64,000 nt of DNA from Pseudomonadota bacterium. Lineage in GTDB: Bacteria > Pseudomonadota > Alphaproteobacteria > UBA8366. The position numbers and the translations under genes are program-made. Below the pieces are notes generated by a model. That model was given only the letters and a program-made list of their open reading frames with translations. It ran no database searches and was not told the DNA's origin. The DNA lies in NCBI GenBank assembly GCA_036339585.1, contig JAYZAS010000002.1, positions 158,250 through 222,249 of the forward strand. The letters run 5' to 3'. Below, one piece after another: positions 52,533-61,168 of the stretch. Within the stretch, counting starts at the first letter, position 1, and the number at the start of each line of letters is the position of its first letter.

Positions 52533-53461
52533 GTTCAAAGAGCTGGATTAGTCGATTGCGCAGAGGGCTTTCCCAATCCTCTTTTCGTCTTACAAAGGGA
52601 GTGACAGCTGTTCTCAATGGCCGTCGGCTTGATGCAGAGGCAATAGAGGAGCTTGAAGAAACCCTAATTTTAGCTGACTTGGGTCCTACTATGGCCTCCC
52701 GCCTCGCTAAAACCCTCAGCCAAAAACGTTTTGAAAAAAATGTGAAGTCTCATGAAGTACTTCGTTTCTTGGCAGACCTGATAACTGAAGTTCTGAAGCC
52801 AATTGCTAAACCATTAATATATAAATCCGATAAAAAGCCTCACATAATTCTAGCTGTCGGTGTCAATGGGTCAGGCAAGACGACAACTGTCGGGAAACTT
52901 GCTCAGCAACACACAAAAAAGGGCAGAAAGGTAATGTTAGCCGCCGCTGATACCTTTCGTGCAGCGGCAGTTGAACAGCTGGAGATATGGGGCAAACGCA
53001 CCTGTAGCACTGTTGTTTCTGCCGAACCAGGAGCTGACGCAGCAAGCCTCGCGTACAAGTCGATTGAGCAAGCTAAGTCGGATGAAACCCAAGTTTTACT
53101 CATTGACACAGCCGGCCGCCTGCACAACAAGGGCAACCTCATGGCCGAGTTGGAAAAAATTATCCGTGTTATGAAAAAAGTTGATCCAGAAGCCCCCCAC
53201 GACTGTATTTTAGTGCTCGACGCTACTACGGGCCAGAACGCTATCGCCCAAGTCGAAATCTTTCAAAAAACGGCCCCTATTACAGGGCTTATTATCACCA
53301 AGCTTGATGGCAGCGCTAAAGGCGGAGTGCTCGTGGCTCTGGCTGACAAGTTCAAACTCCCCGTGCACGCTGTAGGGGTAGGGGAAACAGCCGAAGACCT
53401 ACAACCTTTTGAGGCTCATGATTTTGCTGAAAGCCTCGTCGGACTGAAAATTGATTGTTGA
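52529..53461 (+). CDS. ftsY: Signal recognition particle receptor FtsY
   Basis: FtsY is the membrane-associated SRP receptor GTPase. NG-domain motifs are present: GVNGSGKTTTVGKLA, DTFRAAAVEQL, DTAGRL, TKLDGSAKGG and the final GVGETAEDLQPF. At 310 residues it lacks the long acidic N-terminal domain of E. coli FtsY and begins with a short basic amphipathic helix (SWISRLRRGLSQSSFRLTKG) that could bind lipid. It ends the dapF-mtaB-ftsY coupled set. Confidence 0.97.
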   Translation: MSSKSWISRLRRGLSQSSFRLTKGVTAVLNGRRLDAEAIEELEETLILADLGPTMASRLAKTLSQKRFEKNVKSHEVLRFLADLITEVLKPIAKPLIYKSDKKPHIILAVGVNGSGKTTTVGKLAQQHTKKGRKVMLAAADTFRAAAVEQLEIWGKRTCSTVVSAEPGADAASLAYKSIEQAKSDETQVLLIDTAGRLHNKGNLMAELEKIIRVMKKVDPEAPHDCILVLDATTGQNAIAQVEIFQKTAPITGLIITKLDGSAKGGVLVALADKFKLPVHAVGVGETAEDLQPFEAHDFAESLVGLKIDC

Positions 53462-53471
53462 TTTGGAACTT

Positions 53472-53726
53472 CTACACAAGAACGTTTAAATAGAAACCGC
53501 GAAGAGCAATGTTATCTTGAGGTCGACCCTCAATATCAATTGCCAATAACTTGGCTAACCGCAGAAGCGCAAATTCAATGTCACGGGGATCAAAGTGCCC
53601 GCGCTGTTTGGGCAAAACTGGCCGTTCAAGTTCATTCCCAGCCTTTCCATTGGCCAGAGTACGATTTGGGGTGATACCTTTTGCGGTTAACTTTGATTGT
53701 TCTATTTTTGGCCCATCTGCAACCAT
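53472..53726 (-). CDS. Small hypothetical protein (84 residues)
   Basis: I do not recognise the family. The frame has a good ribosome-binding site (GAGGT, 7 bases before the ATG) and mixed codon use that looks coding. A Lys/Asn-rich N-terminal half is followed by FDPRDIEFALLRLAKLLAIDIEGRPQD, probably an amphipathic helix with a turn. There is no Cys, signal peptide or membrane segment. It starts 42 bases after the JmjC-like gene on the same strand and may be its co-transcribed partner; it converges on ftsY. Confidence 0.55.
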   Translation of the reverse strand: MVADGPKIEQSKLTAKGITPNRTLANGKAGNELERPVLPKQRGHFDPRDIEFALLRLAKLLAIDIEGRPQDNIALRGFYLNVLV

Positions 53727-53768
53727 CTATGAGACCTCTACGATGTTATTCATAACAATGCTCGCAAA

Positions 53769-54905
53769 TTACCCTATCTGTTCGATAGCACACAATTTAA
53801 TCAATATTCGTAATTCTTTATTTATATCTCTATCAGGGAAGGCCTTCGCGAACTCACTATCAGTAAACCAATCCCTGCCGCATAGCCAATCCCGCACCCA
53901 TGATTCATCACCCAAGAGACCGCATACATTTCCCACCTTGAAGGCAGAAATCCTTCCATTAAATGGCATATCATAAGCTGGGAAACTTTCTTGAACGGCA
54001 GCATTTTTTTGGTGGTTGCGAACCAACTGTTTCGCTCCAAAACTGCAGATTATTTCTTCCAAACGCCTGCCAAGCTTGGCCAAGTGGGATTTGAGGGCAT
54101 GTTGCTGATCGTAGTGGGGCAGCGGCTGATTGAACAAAGGGTCATGTTCAAGCTGCGCCTTGACCACGTCAAACACGTTCACCCCTACTAATGGTACAAT
54201 ACCGAATGTCAGATGCAAACTAGCCTCACTCGAAGCAATAGCGTCGTGGTACTGACCACGTGGGATGTAAAGAAAATCGCCTGGAGTTAACTCCACTTTC
54301 TCAATGCAATCTCCTTTAAGCCTTTCATTTTCCTCAGCACCCAATTTAAACACGTAAGGGGAGCTCGATAAAGGCCTTTCATAAAAGCCTTCATAGAGAT
54401 TCCAAAATTTACGACCAGCTATCTGAAGTACAAAAACATCAGTTCCATCAAAATGAGTGGCAAACCCCTGGCTAGCTTGCCAGGAGCAATAAATGTTGCA
54501 CTTAACCTGAGCTCTGAATTGCAGTTGCAAACAACCGGCAACACCCGATAGTTCTGGTGTGAGTGTATCTGCATGATTGAGTACCAATGTTGCACCATCT
54601 TCTAGGTGTTTGTGAATTAGTTCGGGTACAGGACGCTGAATTACGTGCCCATCACGGTCTGTCTCAACCACACAATAAGTTTTTGGGTCTAATGTTGGCC
54701 CCTGTTTAGCAAGCGTCAGCAAACGACCGGTCCATAGTGTGCTATCGGATAACAATTTATTGATTACATCCCATGAAGCAACATCCTCAAATTTGCCATC
54801 ATTACCAGAAACATACAGATGAGCCTTCCCACAATAATCCAATTCAAATTTTTCTCTAGTAATAGGCGAAATGAGATCGGCAAAACGGGGTATGGTCTTA
54901 CTCAT
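53769..54905 (-). CDS. JmjC/cupin-4 type Fe(II)/2-oxoglutarate oxygenase-like protein
   Basis: The sequence has the double-stranded beta-helix features of the cupin-4/JmjC (ribosomal oxygenase-like) group. The iron motif HxD is in THFDGTDVFVLQ, the paired IAGRKFWNLYEG is typical, and the distal His is in LYIPRGQYHDAIAS. From ATG 54905 it has 378 residues with a helical C-terminal half. Known relatives hydroxylate ribosomal proteins or peptides; the substrate here is unknown. Its ATG overlaps the stop of the upstream paralogue (ATGA), implying coupled translation. Confidence 0.82.
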   Translation of the reverse strand: MSKTIPRFADLISPITREKFELDYCGKAHLYVSGNDGKFEDVASWDVINKLLSDSTLWTGRLLTLAKQGPTLDPKTYCVVETDRDGHVIQRPVPELIHKHLEDGATLVLNHADTLTPELSGVAGCLQLQFRAQVKCNIYCSWQASQGFATHFDGTDVFVLQIAGRKFWNLYEGFYERPLSSSPYVFKLGAEENERLKGDCIEKVELTPGDFLYIPRGQYHDAIASSEASLHLTFGIVPLVGVNVFDVVKAQLEHDPLFNQPLPHYDQQHALKSHLAKLGRRLEEIICSFGAKQLVRNHQKNAAVQESFPAYDMPFNGRISAFKVGNVCGLLGDESWVRDWLCGRDWFTDSEFAKAFPDRDINKELRILIKLCAIEQIG

Positions 54906-56029
54906 GGTGTCAACAATCCCGAACAGGATTCTAAAAATCCACAATCCTCAAGCTCACGAAGATCCTTCAAAATTTCTTCTTGCTGTCGATTTGGAAAAGA
55001 TCCAAATATCGTGGCAAGTGAGAAAATCTCAGACTCTTTGGCCCAACGCGCAATCTCAACGGCCCCCTCACCAAGCCCCTCCGGAATCTTGGCTTGCACC
55101 GGAGTCCTGTAGACGCTTGAAACCTCATGACGTGGTAATGAAAATGTTGCGTATTTGGCCAAAGACATTTTTAGGCGCTGAAATTTAGCCACCCGATTCC
55201 CAAATTCATCACTTGCCAATATTTTCCTAGCTTCGCCTGCTAATTCTTGCAAATGAGCATCGCTTGAGAGTTCCTCATCATAAAATGGAAGGTCACTACG
55301 GAATAATGCCGAGTCTGTCAAACATTCGCTTATGAGAGAGAAAAGTGCAATTCCATTTGGACGCTGAAGAAAAACAGTTAGTGTTAGGCATTCCTTATTA
55401 AGACCGGCGTATCTGTAAAACTGTCCCGAAGGAAGATAAAGCACATCACCTGTAGTCATCTCAAGTTCACCAGCAACTTGGTTAGGATGAATCTCATCGG
55501 TTGCAGTAGCTCGTTCTTCAAATAACGCCCAATAAGAACTGCCATCTAATTGTATGTGAAAAGCATCAGCAGCCTCGAAATCAGGAATCTCACTTGGGTC
55601 ATGGGGCCCTGCACAACGTAATCTAACCTCTGCATCAGACCCAAATGCGGAGCCTAAAGCTTGCGTCAAATGAAGAAGAGAAGGATCAGCTCCCTCAAAC
55701 TTATTTAACTCCAAATAAGCACCGCCGGCCAAATACTCAAAAACGATTGCTGGATCCGGACGGAAAATTGGCTGTAGGTCCCTATTTATTCCACCAAAAC
55801 AATACTTTTCTGCTGGAACTGCCAAATCCTTTTTAGTTAGTTTTAAAGTCTTGCTTGACCAGAGCTTAGAATTGTTCAGCCAAGTATTTACCTCCTTCCA
55901 ACCAAAAAGATGAGCGGTTTTTTCAGCTTGACCGCCCACAAACGCGGGGGCCTCGTTGAGGTGTTCCTCAAAAAATGTCTCGACCGAGAGCGGATCGAGC
56001 AAACCGCGTAAATTCATGTAGTTCTGCAT
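54902..56029 (-). CDS. JmjC/cupin-like paralogue lacking metal ligands (probable pseudo-oxygenase)
   Basis: The protein follows the same layout as its downstream neighbour, with matching blocks such as GWKEVNTWLNNSKLWSSKTLKLTK and the DGSSYWALFEE and GDVLYLPSGQ elements. The iron motif HFDGTD is replaced by DFEAAD, and the distal His of GQYHD by Tyr (GQFYRY), so no Fe(II) site is visible. It is about 375 residues from ATG 56029; ATG 56017 is an alternative. Likely a catalytically dead partner or substrate-binding subunit of the second protein. Confidence 0.75.
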   Translation of the reverse strand: MQNYMNLRGLLDPLSVETFFEEHLNEAPAFVGGQAEKTAHLFGWKEVNTWLNNSKLWSSKTLKLTKKDLAVPAEKYCFGGINRDLQPIFRPDPAIVFEYLAGGAYLELNKFEGADPSLLHLTQALGSAFGSDAEVRLRCAGPHDPSEIPDFEAADAFHIQLDGSSYWALFEERATATDEIHPNQVAGELEMTTGDVLYLPSGQFYRYAGLNKECLTLTVFLQRPNGIALFSLISECLTDSALFRSDLPFYDEELSSDAHLQELAGEARKILASDEFGNRVAKFQRLKMSLAKYATFSLPRHEVSSVYRTPVQAKIPEGLGEGAVEIARWAKESEIFSLATIFGSFPNRQQEEILKDLRELEDCGFLESCSGLLTP

Positions 56030-56165
56030 CACACTGGGACCGCCGAAAATAAATAGATATAAATTCACCATAGTGTAAACTATCTGAGCGAACCCACCAA
56101 CCAGTCAGGTGCCTGCGTGCCAAGATGTCGCGTTAAAACAATTTTCTATTTATCGGTTCTTAAAG

Positions 56166-56738
56166 ATGTTTCCAGCCTCGCCACCTAAATGGCTCCGTCC
56201 CGCTTCAGAATATGTCCCTCTCGTAATCTTCTTTGCTGCCTTTTACGCCGGAGGAAAAGACCTCATAACGGCAACAGCAGCTTTTATGATTGCAGTATTC
56301 ATTCTTAGTGCGGCTCTACTGATATGGCGTCAAAAACCGCCGGCAATGTTCATGGTTACAACGGCTATCATCCTGATTTTCGGGGCTTTAACTTTGTGGT
56401 TTGATGATGAACGTTTTATCAAGATGAAGCCCACTATCGTTCAGGGTTTATTCGCAGTTAGCTTAATCACCGGCCTATTACTAAAGAAGCCTTTGTTAAA
56501 ATCACTTTTAGGATCGGCGTGGAGCCTAGAGGAACGTGGGTGGCAAATATTAAGTTTCAGATACGCGGTATTTTTCACTTTTATGGCTGCATTAAATGAG
56601 ATTGTTTGGCGCAATGTATCGACAGAGATTTGGCTCAATTTTAAAATATTTGGAATTTTAATTCTAACTTTTCTTTTTACCGCCTGCCAGATACCTCTTT
56701 TTTCCCGTTACAAAGCCGCTGCAAAAAAGAACAATTAG
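56166..56738 (+). CDS. yciB: Inner-membrane septation protein YciB/IspZ
   Basis: YciB (intracellular septation protein A) is a five-helix inner-membrane protein affecting envelope synthesis and division. Family motifs are SEYVPLVIFFAAFYAGGKDL, FGALTLWFDDERFIKMKPTIVQ, LLGSAWSLEERGWQILSFRYAVFFTFMAALNEIVWR. From ATG 56166 the length is 190; a 19-residue upstream extension is less likely. In alphaproteobacteria it often follows ftsY; here two JmjC-like genes and one small gene lie between them on the other strand. Confidence 0.93.
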   Translation: MFPASPPKWLRPASEYVPLVIFFAAFYAGGKDLITATAAFMIAVFILSAALLIWRQKPPAMFMVTTAIILIFGALTLWFDDERFIKMKPTIVQGLFAVSLITGLLLKKPLLKSLLGSAWSLEERGWQILSFRYAVFFTFMAALNEIVWRNVSTEIWLNFKIFGILILTFLFTACQIPLFSRYKAAAKKNN

Positions 56739-56745
56739 AAATCTA

Positions 56746-57291
56746 CTACTTATTCCAATCATTGTCCGGGTTGCTAAAAGGTTGGCCACGACTCTTTCCT
56801 TCAGACGCATGGTGATGGTTAAGAGCCCAACTGACTGATGGGAAAGCTAAGTCCTCCCAAGGTATATGCTCCCAAGCAAAAAGAGCCACTTCAAGGCTTT
56901 CAATTCCAGGAGCAAATACCCGATTACTCAATTCTGCGTTATAAATCATCTGCACCTGACTTATGTGGGGAATGTTGTAGACCGCAAGGAGCCCATGAAT
57001 AATTATGTCGGCACAAGCCTCCTCCATGACTTCTCGCCGAGCACCATCTACAACGGTCTCATTCAACTCCAAATACCCAGCAGGTATAGTCCAATATCCC
57101 TTCCGAGGCGATATTGCCCGTCGACATAGCAAATACTGTTCCTGCCAGACCACCACCGCGCCTGCAACTATTTTGGGGTTATCATACAGAATATAGCCGC
57201 ATTCAGGGCAGACCATTCTTTCACGGGTATCATTCCTTGGGACTTTCGCAACACGCGGTCCAATCGTTACCCCTTTATCTAACTCTCCCAT
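56746..57291 (-). CDS. NUDIX hydrolase with N-terminal CxxC element
   Basis: A NUDIX protein of about 181 residues from ATG 57291, which has GAGGG 6 bases upstream. A CPECGYILYDNPKIVAG element, as in zinc-ribbon NudC-like or ADP-ribose NUDIX proteins, precedes the fold. The NUDIX box runs from GYLELNETVVDGARREVMEEAC, with the four core Glu/Arg present but Cys where Gly is usual after EEA. The substrate is unknown; NADH and nucleotide sugars are possible. It converges on yciB with a 7-base gap. Confidence 0.88.
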   Translation of the reverse strand: MGELDKGVTIGPRVAKVPRNDTRERMVCPECGYILYDNPKIVAGAVVVWQEQYLLCRRAISPRKGYWTIPAGYLELNETVVDGARREVMEEACADIIIHGLLAVYNIPHISQVQMIYNAELSNRVFAPGIESLEVALFAWEHIPWEDLAFPSVSWALNHHHASEGKSRGQPFSNPDNDWNK

Positions 57292-57616
57292 ATCTTTTCC
57301 CTCATAACCAATAGCCCTCAAACTAATATCATCAAAAAAAATCCATAACTGAAATACCGAGATTAAAAACTTCCAATGCACATTCCCTAATGCCCATCAC
57401 TAATTCCCTGAACACAGAAATAATTTAAATTATCCCGAGCTCGACTACACCCTCCCCGAATAAATTCCTGATTTGGATAAAACCCAAGTTCTTGGAATTG
57501 AGGCCCCCTCTTTTAAGCAGATCGTTTTCTAGAAATCTGCGGCTCAGGCAGCATTACTTATGCAGGTCACTTCTATGCCTCACAGGAGAACCATGACCTC
57601 AATCGCCCACTCTCAA
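57292..57616. other. Gene-free gap between the NUDIX gene and pgk
   Basis: This 325-base A+T-rich stretch separates the - strand pgk stop from the start region of the NUDIX gene. No credible reading frame was found. A palindromic segment lies at 57517-57540 (GCAGAT, then TTTCTAGAAA, then ATCTGC, with a 4-base bulge) and could be a weak pgk terminator or an operator. Confidence 0.45.
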
Positions 57617-58816
57617 CTATTTTCCTGTTCCACTGAGTGCTGCTACACCAGGCAGTTGTTTTCCTTCCAGCCACTCAAGAAATGCACCGCCAGCTGTCGA
57701 GACATATGTGAAATCCTTGGCGACTCCAGCTTGATTCAAAGCTGCCACCGTATCACCCCCTCCAGCAATTGAAGTCATGACGCCGTCTCTTGTCAGCTTA
57801 GCAGCCGTTATAGCGATAGCATTTGTACTTCGATCAAATGGGGGCACTTCAAAAGCCCCCAATGGCCCGTTCCATAACAAAGTTCTACATTCAGTCAGTT
57901 TGGTAGAAAGGCCAGACACACTCTCCGGTCCTATATCAAGAATCATTTTATCTTTCGGAACACCTGCTAGTTGTACAACGTCCGTATATGTCCCTGTCTC
58001 TAAAGCAGGTGCAATTACCACATCAGACGGCAAGACGAGTTCACAACCCCTATCATCAGAATCTGCAATAATCTCTCGCGCCGTGCTTACCATATCATTC
58101 TCAATCAGGCTCTTGCCTACATCAACGCCGATTGCACGAAGGAAAGTATTGGCCATTGCTCCACCGATCACCACAAAATCCATTCGTTCGGTTAAATTGC
58201 CGAGGACTTCAAGCTTAGTTGAGATCTTTGCACCGCCGACTATGGCGCCAACTGGCCTTTTGGGATGCTCCAACGCAGAACTAAGAGCCGTCAGCTCTGC
58301 CTGCATATTGATTCCAGCAACACTCGGCAATAGGGAGGCAAGTCCAGCCGTCGATGCATGAGCCCGATGAGAGACCGAAAATCCATCGTTCACATATATG
58401 TCGCCTAGCTCAGCGAGCTCTGAAGCAAAGACCAAACAATTAGTTTCTTCTCCCGAGTGAAACCGCAGATTTTCTAGGACCGCAATCTGACCCTGCCCCA
58501 ATGTCCTGACCGTTTCTTTGGCAGCTGTTCCTATGCAATCACATGCAAATGCCACAGATCTACCGTTTAACACCTTGGATAAGGCATTTGCTACTGGCTT
58601 AAGTGACAGTTCGGGTATTTTTTTACCCTTAGGGCGACCAAAGTGAGACAATAAGATTACACGGGCTCCTTCTTCAATCAGTCTATCGAGGGTCGGCTTT
58701 AAGCGTTCCAACCGAGTCAAATCACTTACAGAACCATCGTGAACGGGAACATTTAGGTCCGCTCGAACCAACACCCGCATACCTTTAACGTTTACATCAT
58801 CAATAGTTTTATACAT
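57617..58816 (-). CDS. pgk: Phosphoglycerate kinase
   Basis: Pgk transfers phosphate from 1,3-bisphosphoglycerate to ADP. Substrate Arg and loop motifs RVLVRADLNVPV, LLSHFGRPKG and NDGFSVSHRAHAST are present, together with GAIVGGAKISTKL and the C-terminal SIAGGGDTVAAL. From ATG 58816 (MYKTIDDVNVKGMRV) it has 399 residues; 34 upstream residues are rejected. It is unlinked here to gap or fba. It diverges from the methyltransferase gene. Confidence 0.97.
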   Translation of the reverse strand: MYKTIDDVNVKGMRVLVRADLNVPVHDGSVSDLTRLERLKPTLDRLIEEGARVILLSHFGRPKGKKIPELSLKPVANALSKVLNGRSVAFACDCIGTAAKETVRTLGQGQIAVLENLRFHSGEETNCLVFASELAELGDIYVNDGFSVSHRAHASTAGLASLLPSVAGINMQAELTALSSALEHPKRPVGAIVGGAKISTKLEVLGNLTERMDFVVIGGAMANTFLRAIGVDVGKSLIENDMVSTAREIIADSDDRGCELVLPSDVVIAPALETGTYTDVVQLAGVPKDKMILDIGPESVSGLSTKLTECRTLLWNGPLGAFEVPPFDRSTNAIAITAAKLTRDGVMTSIAGGGDTVAALNQAGVAKDFTYVSTAGGAFLEWLEGKQLPGVAALSGTGK

Positions 58817-58916
58817 TGCCTTACTTTCAACAGCATACATGCTTGGGTAACGGATTTTTCCTTTGAGGGCAACGCTTGGACTAGATTTAACAAGGAAGAC
58901 GTCTACAATTAAATAC

Positions 58917-59948
58917 ATGGCTATGTCATTTGAAAAATTTTCTTACGCGATCTCGCAGCGATTGCGCTATGGTTGGTTTCTTGCAAATCATGCTGCAACG
59001 ATGCGCTTATCAAGACCTGCCCGGCGCCCAGCGAGCTCGACAGCAAATACCTTTCCATCTGCTCGGGAGATATCGTCGGATCTTTCAAGCCTATTTTCCC
59101 GTGACTGGGCCAATATCGAAGCTGGCTTGTACGTTGCGCCAGAACAACAATGGCCTAATCCTATTCGCGTTTTAAAAAAAACTAGGGCTTATTTTCGTGA
59201 TTTAAAAAAAGTTAATAAACGTATAGGTGCCGGAAACAGTCGTGAAGTGGCCCAATCGCTTCGTAACACTTCTTTACCGGCCTATTATCTTCAAAACTTC
59301 CACTTTCAGACTGACGGCTATCTCAGCGAAGCGTCAGCTGAACTATACGATTATCAGGTAGAGGTCCTTTTCAGTGGGGGGGCTGAGACGATGCGACGTC
59401 AAGCTTTAGTTCCTCTACGCGCAGCATTCTGTGGAAAAAATATCCGTGACATTAATGTTCTAGATTTAGCCTGTGGCACCGGACGATTTATGGCAAACAT
59501 AAAACAAAATTATCCGCGCCTTGCAGTTTCCGGTATTGACCTCAGCGCACCATATTTACGTCTCGCAAAGAAAACTCTCAAACATTGGTCACGCTTTGAA
59601 CTGGTCCACGGTAATGGTGAAAACCTCCCCTTCTCGGATGAAAGTTTTGACGCAGTAAGCTGCATTTACTTGTTTCATGAGCTGCCTCGGCCTGTTCGTC
59701 GCAATGTTACAAATGAAATTTATCGTGTCCTCAAACCAAAGGGACGGTTCATCTTCGTCGACTCATTACAGCCAGGAGACCACCCACCTTTCGATTCCTT
59801 GTTGGCTCATTTCCCTTATGCAACTCATGAGCCGTTCTATACGGACTTTCTAAATGATGATCTTGAGCACTTGTTTTGCTCGGCAGGCTTCAGAATACAT
59901 TCGTTGGAGCGCGCATTTTTTTCGCGCATAATGTCATTGATCAAGTAA
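58917..59948 (+). CDS. Class I SAM-dependent methyltransferase
   Basis: The 343-residue protein has a basic, Ala-rich N-terminal region without a clear signal peptide. The Rossmann methyltransferase domain follows: motif I VLDLACGTGRFMANI, motif II GIDLSAPYLRLAKK, LVHGNGENLPFSDESFDAVSCIYLFHELP and the post-core VLKPKGRFIFVDSLQ. The target is unknown; the arrangement resembles ubiquinone- or lipid-methylating types but is not specific. ATG 58923 is an alternative start. It precedes the glycosyltransferase set by 93 bases. Confidence 0.85.
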   Translation: MAMSFEKFSYAISQRLRYGWFLANHAATMRLSRPARRPASSTANTFPSAREISSDLSSLFSRDWANIEAGLYVAPEQQWPNPIRVLKKTRAYFRDLKKVNKRIGAGNSREVAQSLRNTSLPAYYLQNFHFQTDGYLSEASAELYDYQVEVLFSGGAETMRRQALVPLRAAFCGKNIRDINVLDLACGTGRFMANIKQNYPRLAVSGIDLSAPYLRLAKKTLKHWSRFELVHGNGENLPFSDESFDAVSCIYLFHELPRPVRRNVTNEIYRVLKPKGRFIFVDSLQPGDHPPFDSLLAHFPYATHEPFYTDFLNDDLEHLFCSAGFRIHSLERAFFSRIMSLIK

Positions 59949-60041
59949 TAATTTACTTATTTAAACTCGCCATGCGGGCAACGATGATTTATGAAATCCT
60001 GACTTGAGCTTTATGAACAACGAGTCTACCAGGATTTATGC

Positions 60042-60821
60042 GTGCCACAATCTCTTCTTAAAGCTACTAAAAAAACAGAAGACGATAGTCTAGAACTTTC
60101 CGTAGTCATACCGATGAGGAATGAGGAAGGGAATGTACTGCCTTTAGTGAATGAAGTGAATGCCGAGCTTGCGCAACTCGAGCACTTTGAAATAATTTGT
60201 GTTGACGACGGTAGCGATGACAATACAGAAAATGAACTCCGTCAGGCAAGGGCTAGTTTTCCCAAACTCCGCATAATTCAACATATGCAACCCTACGGCC
60301 AAAGCACAGCTACAAGGACGGGCATTCGTGCTGCGTATGCACCATGGATTGTTACCCTCGATGGCGATGGCCAAAACCCCCCTTCGGAAATTCTAAGCCT
60401 GGTAAATGCCCGAGAGCACGCTTTAGAAAAAACTCCAAAGATTGGACCATTAATGATCGCTGGACAGCGCGCAACTCGAGAGGACAATTGGTTTCGAAAA
60501 TTTTGCTCTATCGGAGCAAACGGCTTACGAAGCTTGGTGCTTAGAGATGGCATTCGCGACACCGGCTGCAGCTTGAAGCTATTCCGGCGCGATACATTCC
60601 TAGATCTTCCTTATTTCGATCACATGCATCGATTTTTACCTGCACTTGTTCAGCGTGCCGGAGGGCATGTCATTACTGTAAATGTAAAACATCGACCGCG
60701 CGCAAATGGGCAAACGAAGTATGGTCTTATGAACCGGCTCTGGACTGGCATAGTCGACATACTTGGGGTTCTATGGCTCATGCGCAGGGCAAAACAACCC
60801 ACCATTAATGAATTGGATTAA
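60042..60821 (+). CDS. Family 2 glycosyltransferase (polyprenyl-phosphate glycosyltransferase type)
   Basis: Starting at GTG 60042, 259 residues. The GT-A fold motifs are LSVVIPMRNEEGNVLPLVNEV, IICVDDGSDDNTEN and the DxD-type LDGDGQNPPSEI; the C-terminal half has FRRDTFLDLPYFDHMHRFLPA and RPRANGQTKYG, as in dolichol-/undecaprenyl-phosphate sugar transferases. It lacks the C-terminal transmembrane pair of ArnC. Next to LABN and GT39 genes it most likely makes an undecaprenyl-phosphate sugar donor used for envelope decoration. Confidence 0.9.
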   Translation: MPQSLLKATKKTEDDSLELSVVIPMRNEEGNVLPLVNEVNAELAQLEHFEIICVDDGSDDNTENELRQARASFPKLRIIQHMQPYGQSTATRTGIRAAYAPWIVTLDGDGQNPPSEILSLVNAREHALEKTPKIGPLMIAGQRATREDNWFRKFCSIGANGLRSLVLRDGIRDTGCSLKLFRRDTFLDLPYFDHMHRFLPALVQRAGGHVITVNVKHRPRANGQTKYGLMNRLWTGIVDILGVLWLMRRAKQPTINELD

Positions 60822-60826
60822 CTCAA

Positions 60827-61147
60827 ATGGAAGAACTATTTGCAAAGTTGAAAAATATCCTCGCCGACCCCGAAGCAGCAACTTGGTTGGCGGTTGGCTT
60901 TGCTGGCCAAGCACTATTTTTTATGCGTTTCTTCGTTCAATGGATCCACAGTGAACGACAGCGCAGGAGCATCATACCGGTCGCATTTTGGTACTTCAGC
61001 CTTGGAGGAGGCGCTACACTGTTAGCGTATGCCATTTATCGCGCTGATCCTGTATTTATTGTGGGCCAATTTTGCGGATTATTTATCTACGCACGCAATC
61101 TTTACTTCATAATGCGTGCACGCCGTGACCCAGAGTCGCTTTGTTAA
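60827..61147 (+). CDS. Lipid-A-disaccharide synthase N-terminal-like (LABN) membrane protein
   Basis: A 106-residue protein of three transmembrane helices with the LABN signature: GQALFFMRFFVQWIHSERQRRSIIPVAFWYFSLGGG. Such stand-alone LABN proteins are found between GT2 and GT39 genes and are thought to assist lipid-linked sugar transfer or flipping, though their exact role is unproven. Five bases separate it from the GT2 gene, indicating tight coupling. Confidence 0.9.
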   Translation: MEELFAKLKNILADPEAATWLAVGFAGQALFFMRFFVQWIHSERQRRSIIPVAFWYFSLGGGATLLAYAIYRADPVFIVGQFCGLFIYARNLYFIMRARRDPESLC

Positions 61148-61168
61148 AAGATTGATGTTTACCTGAGC

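Noticed and set aside
57777..58361. 194-residue + strand frame
   Set aside because: Antisense shadow of pgk.
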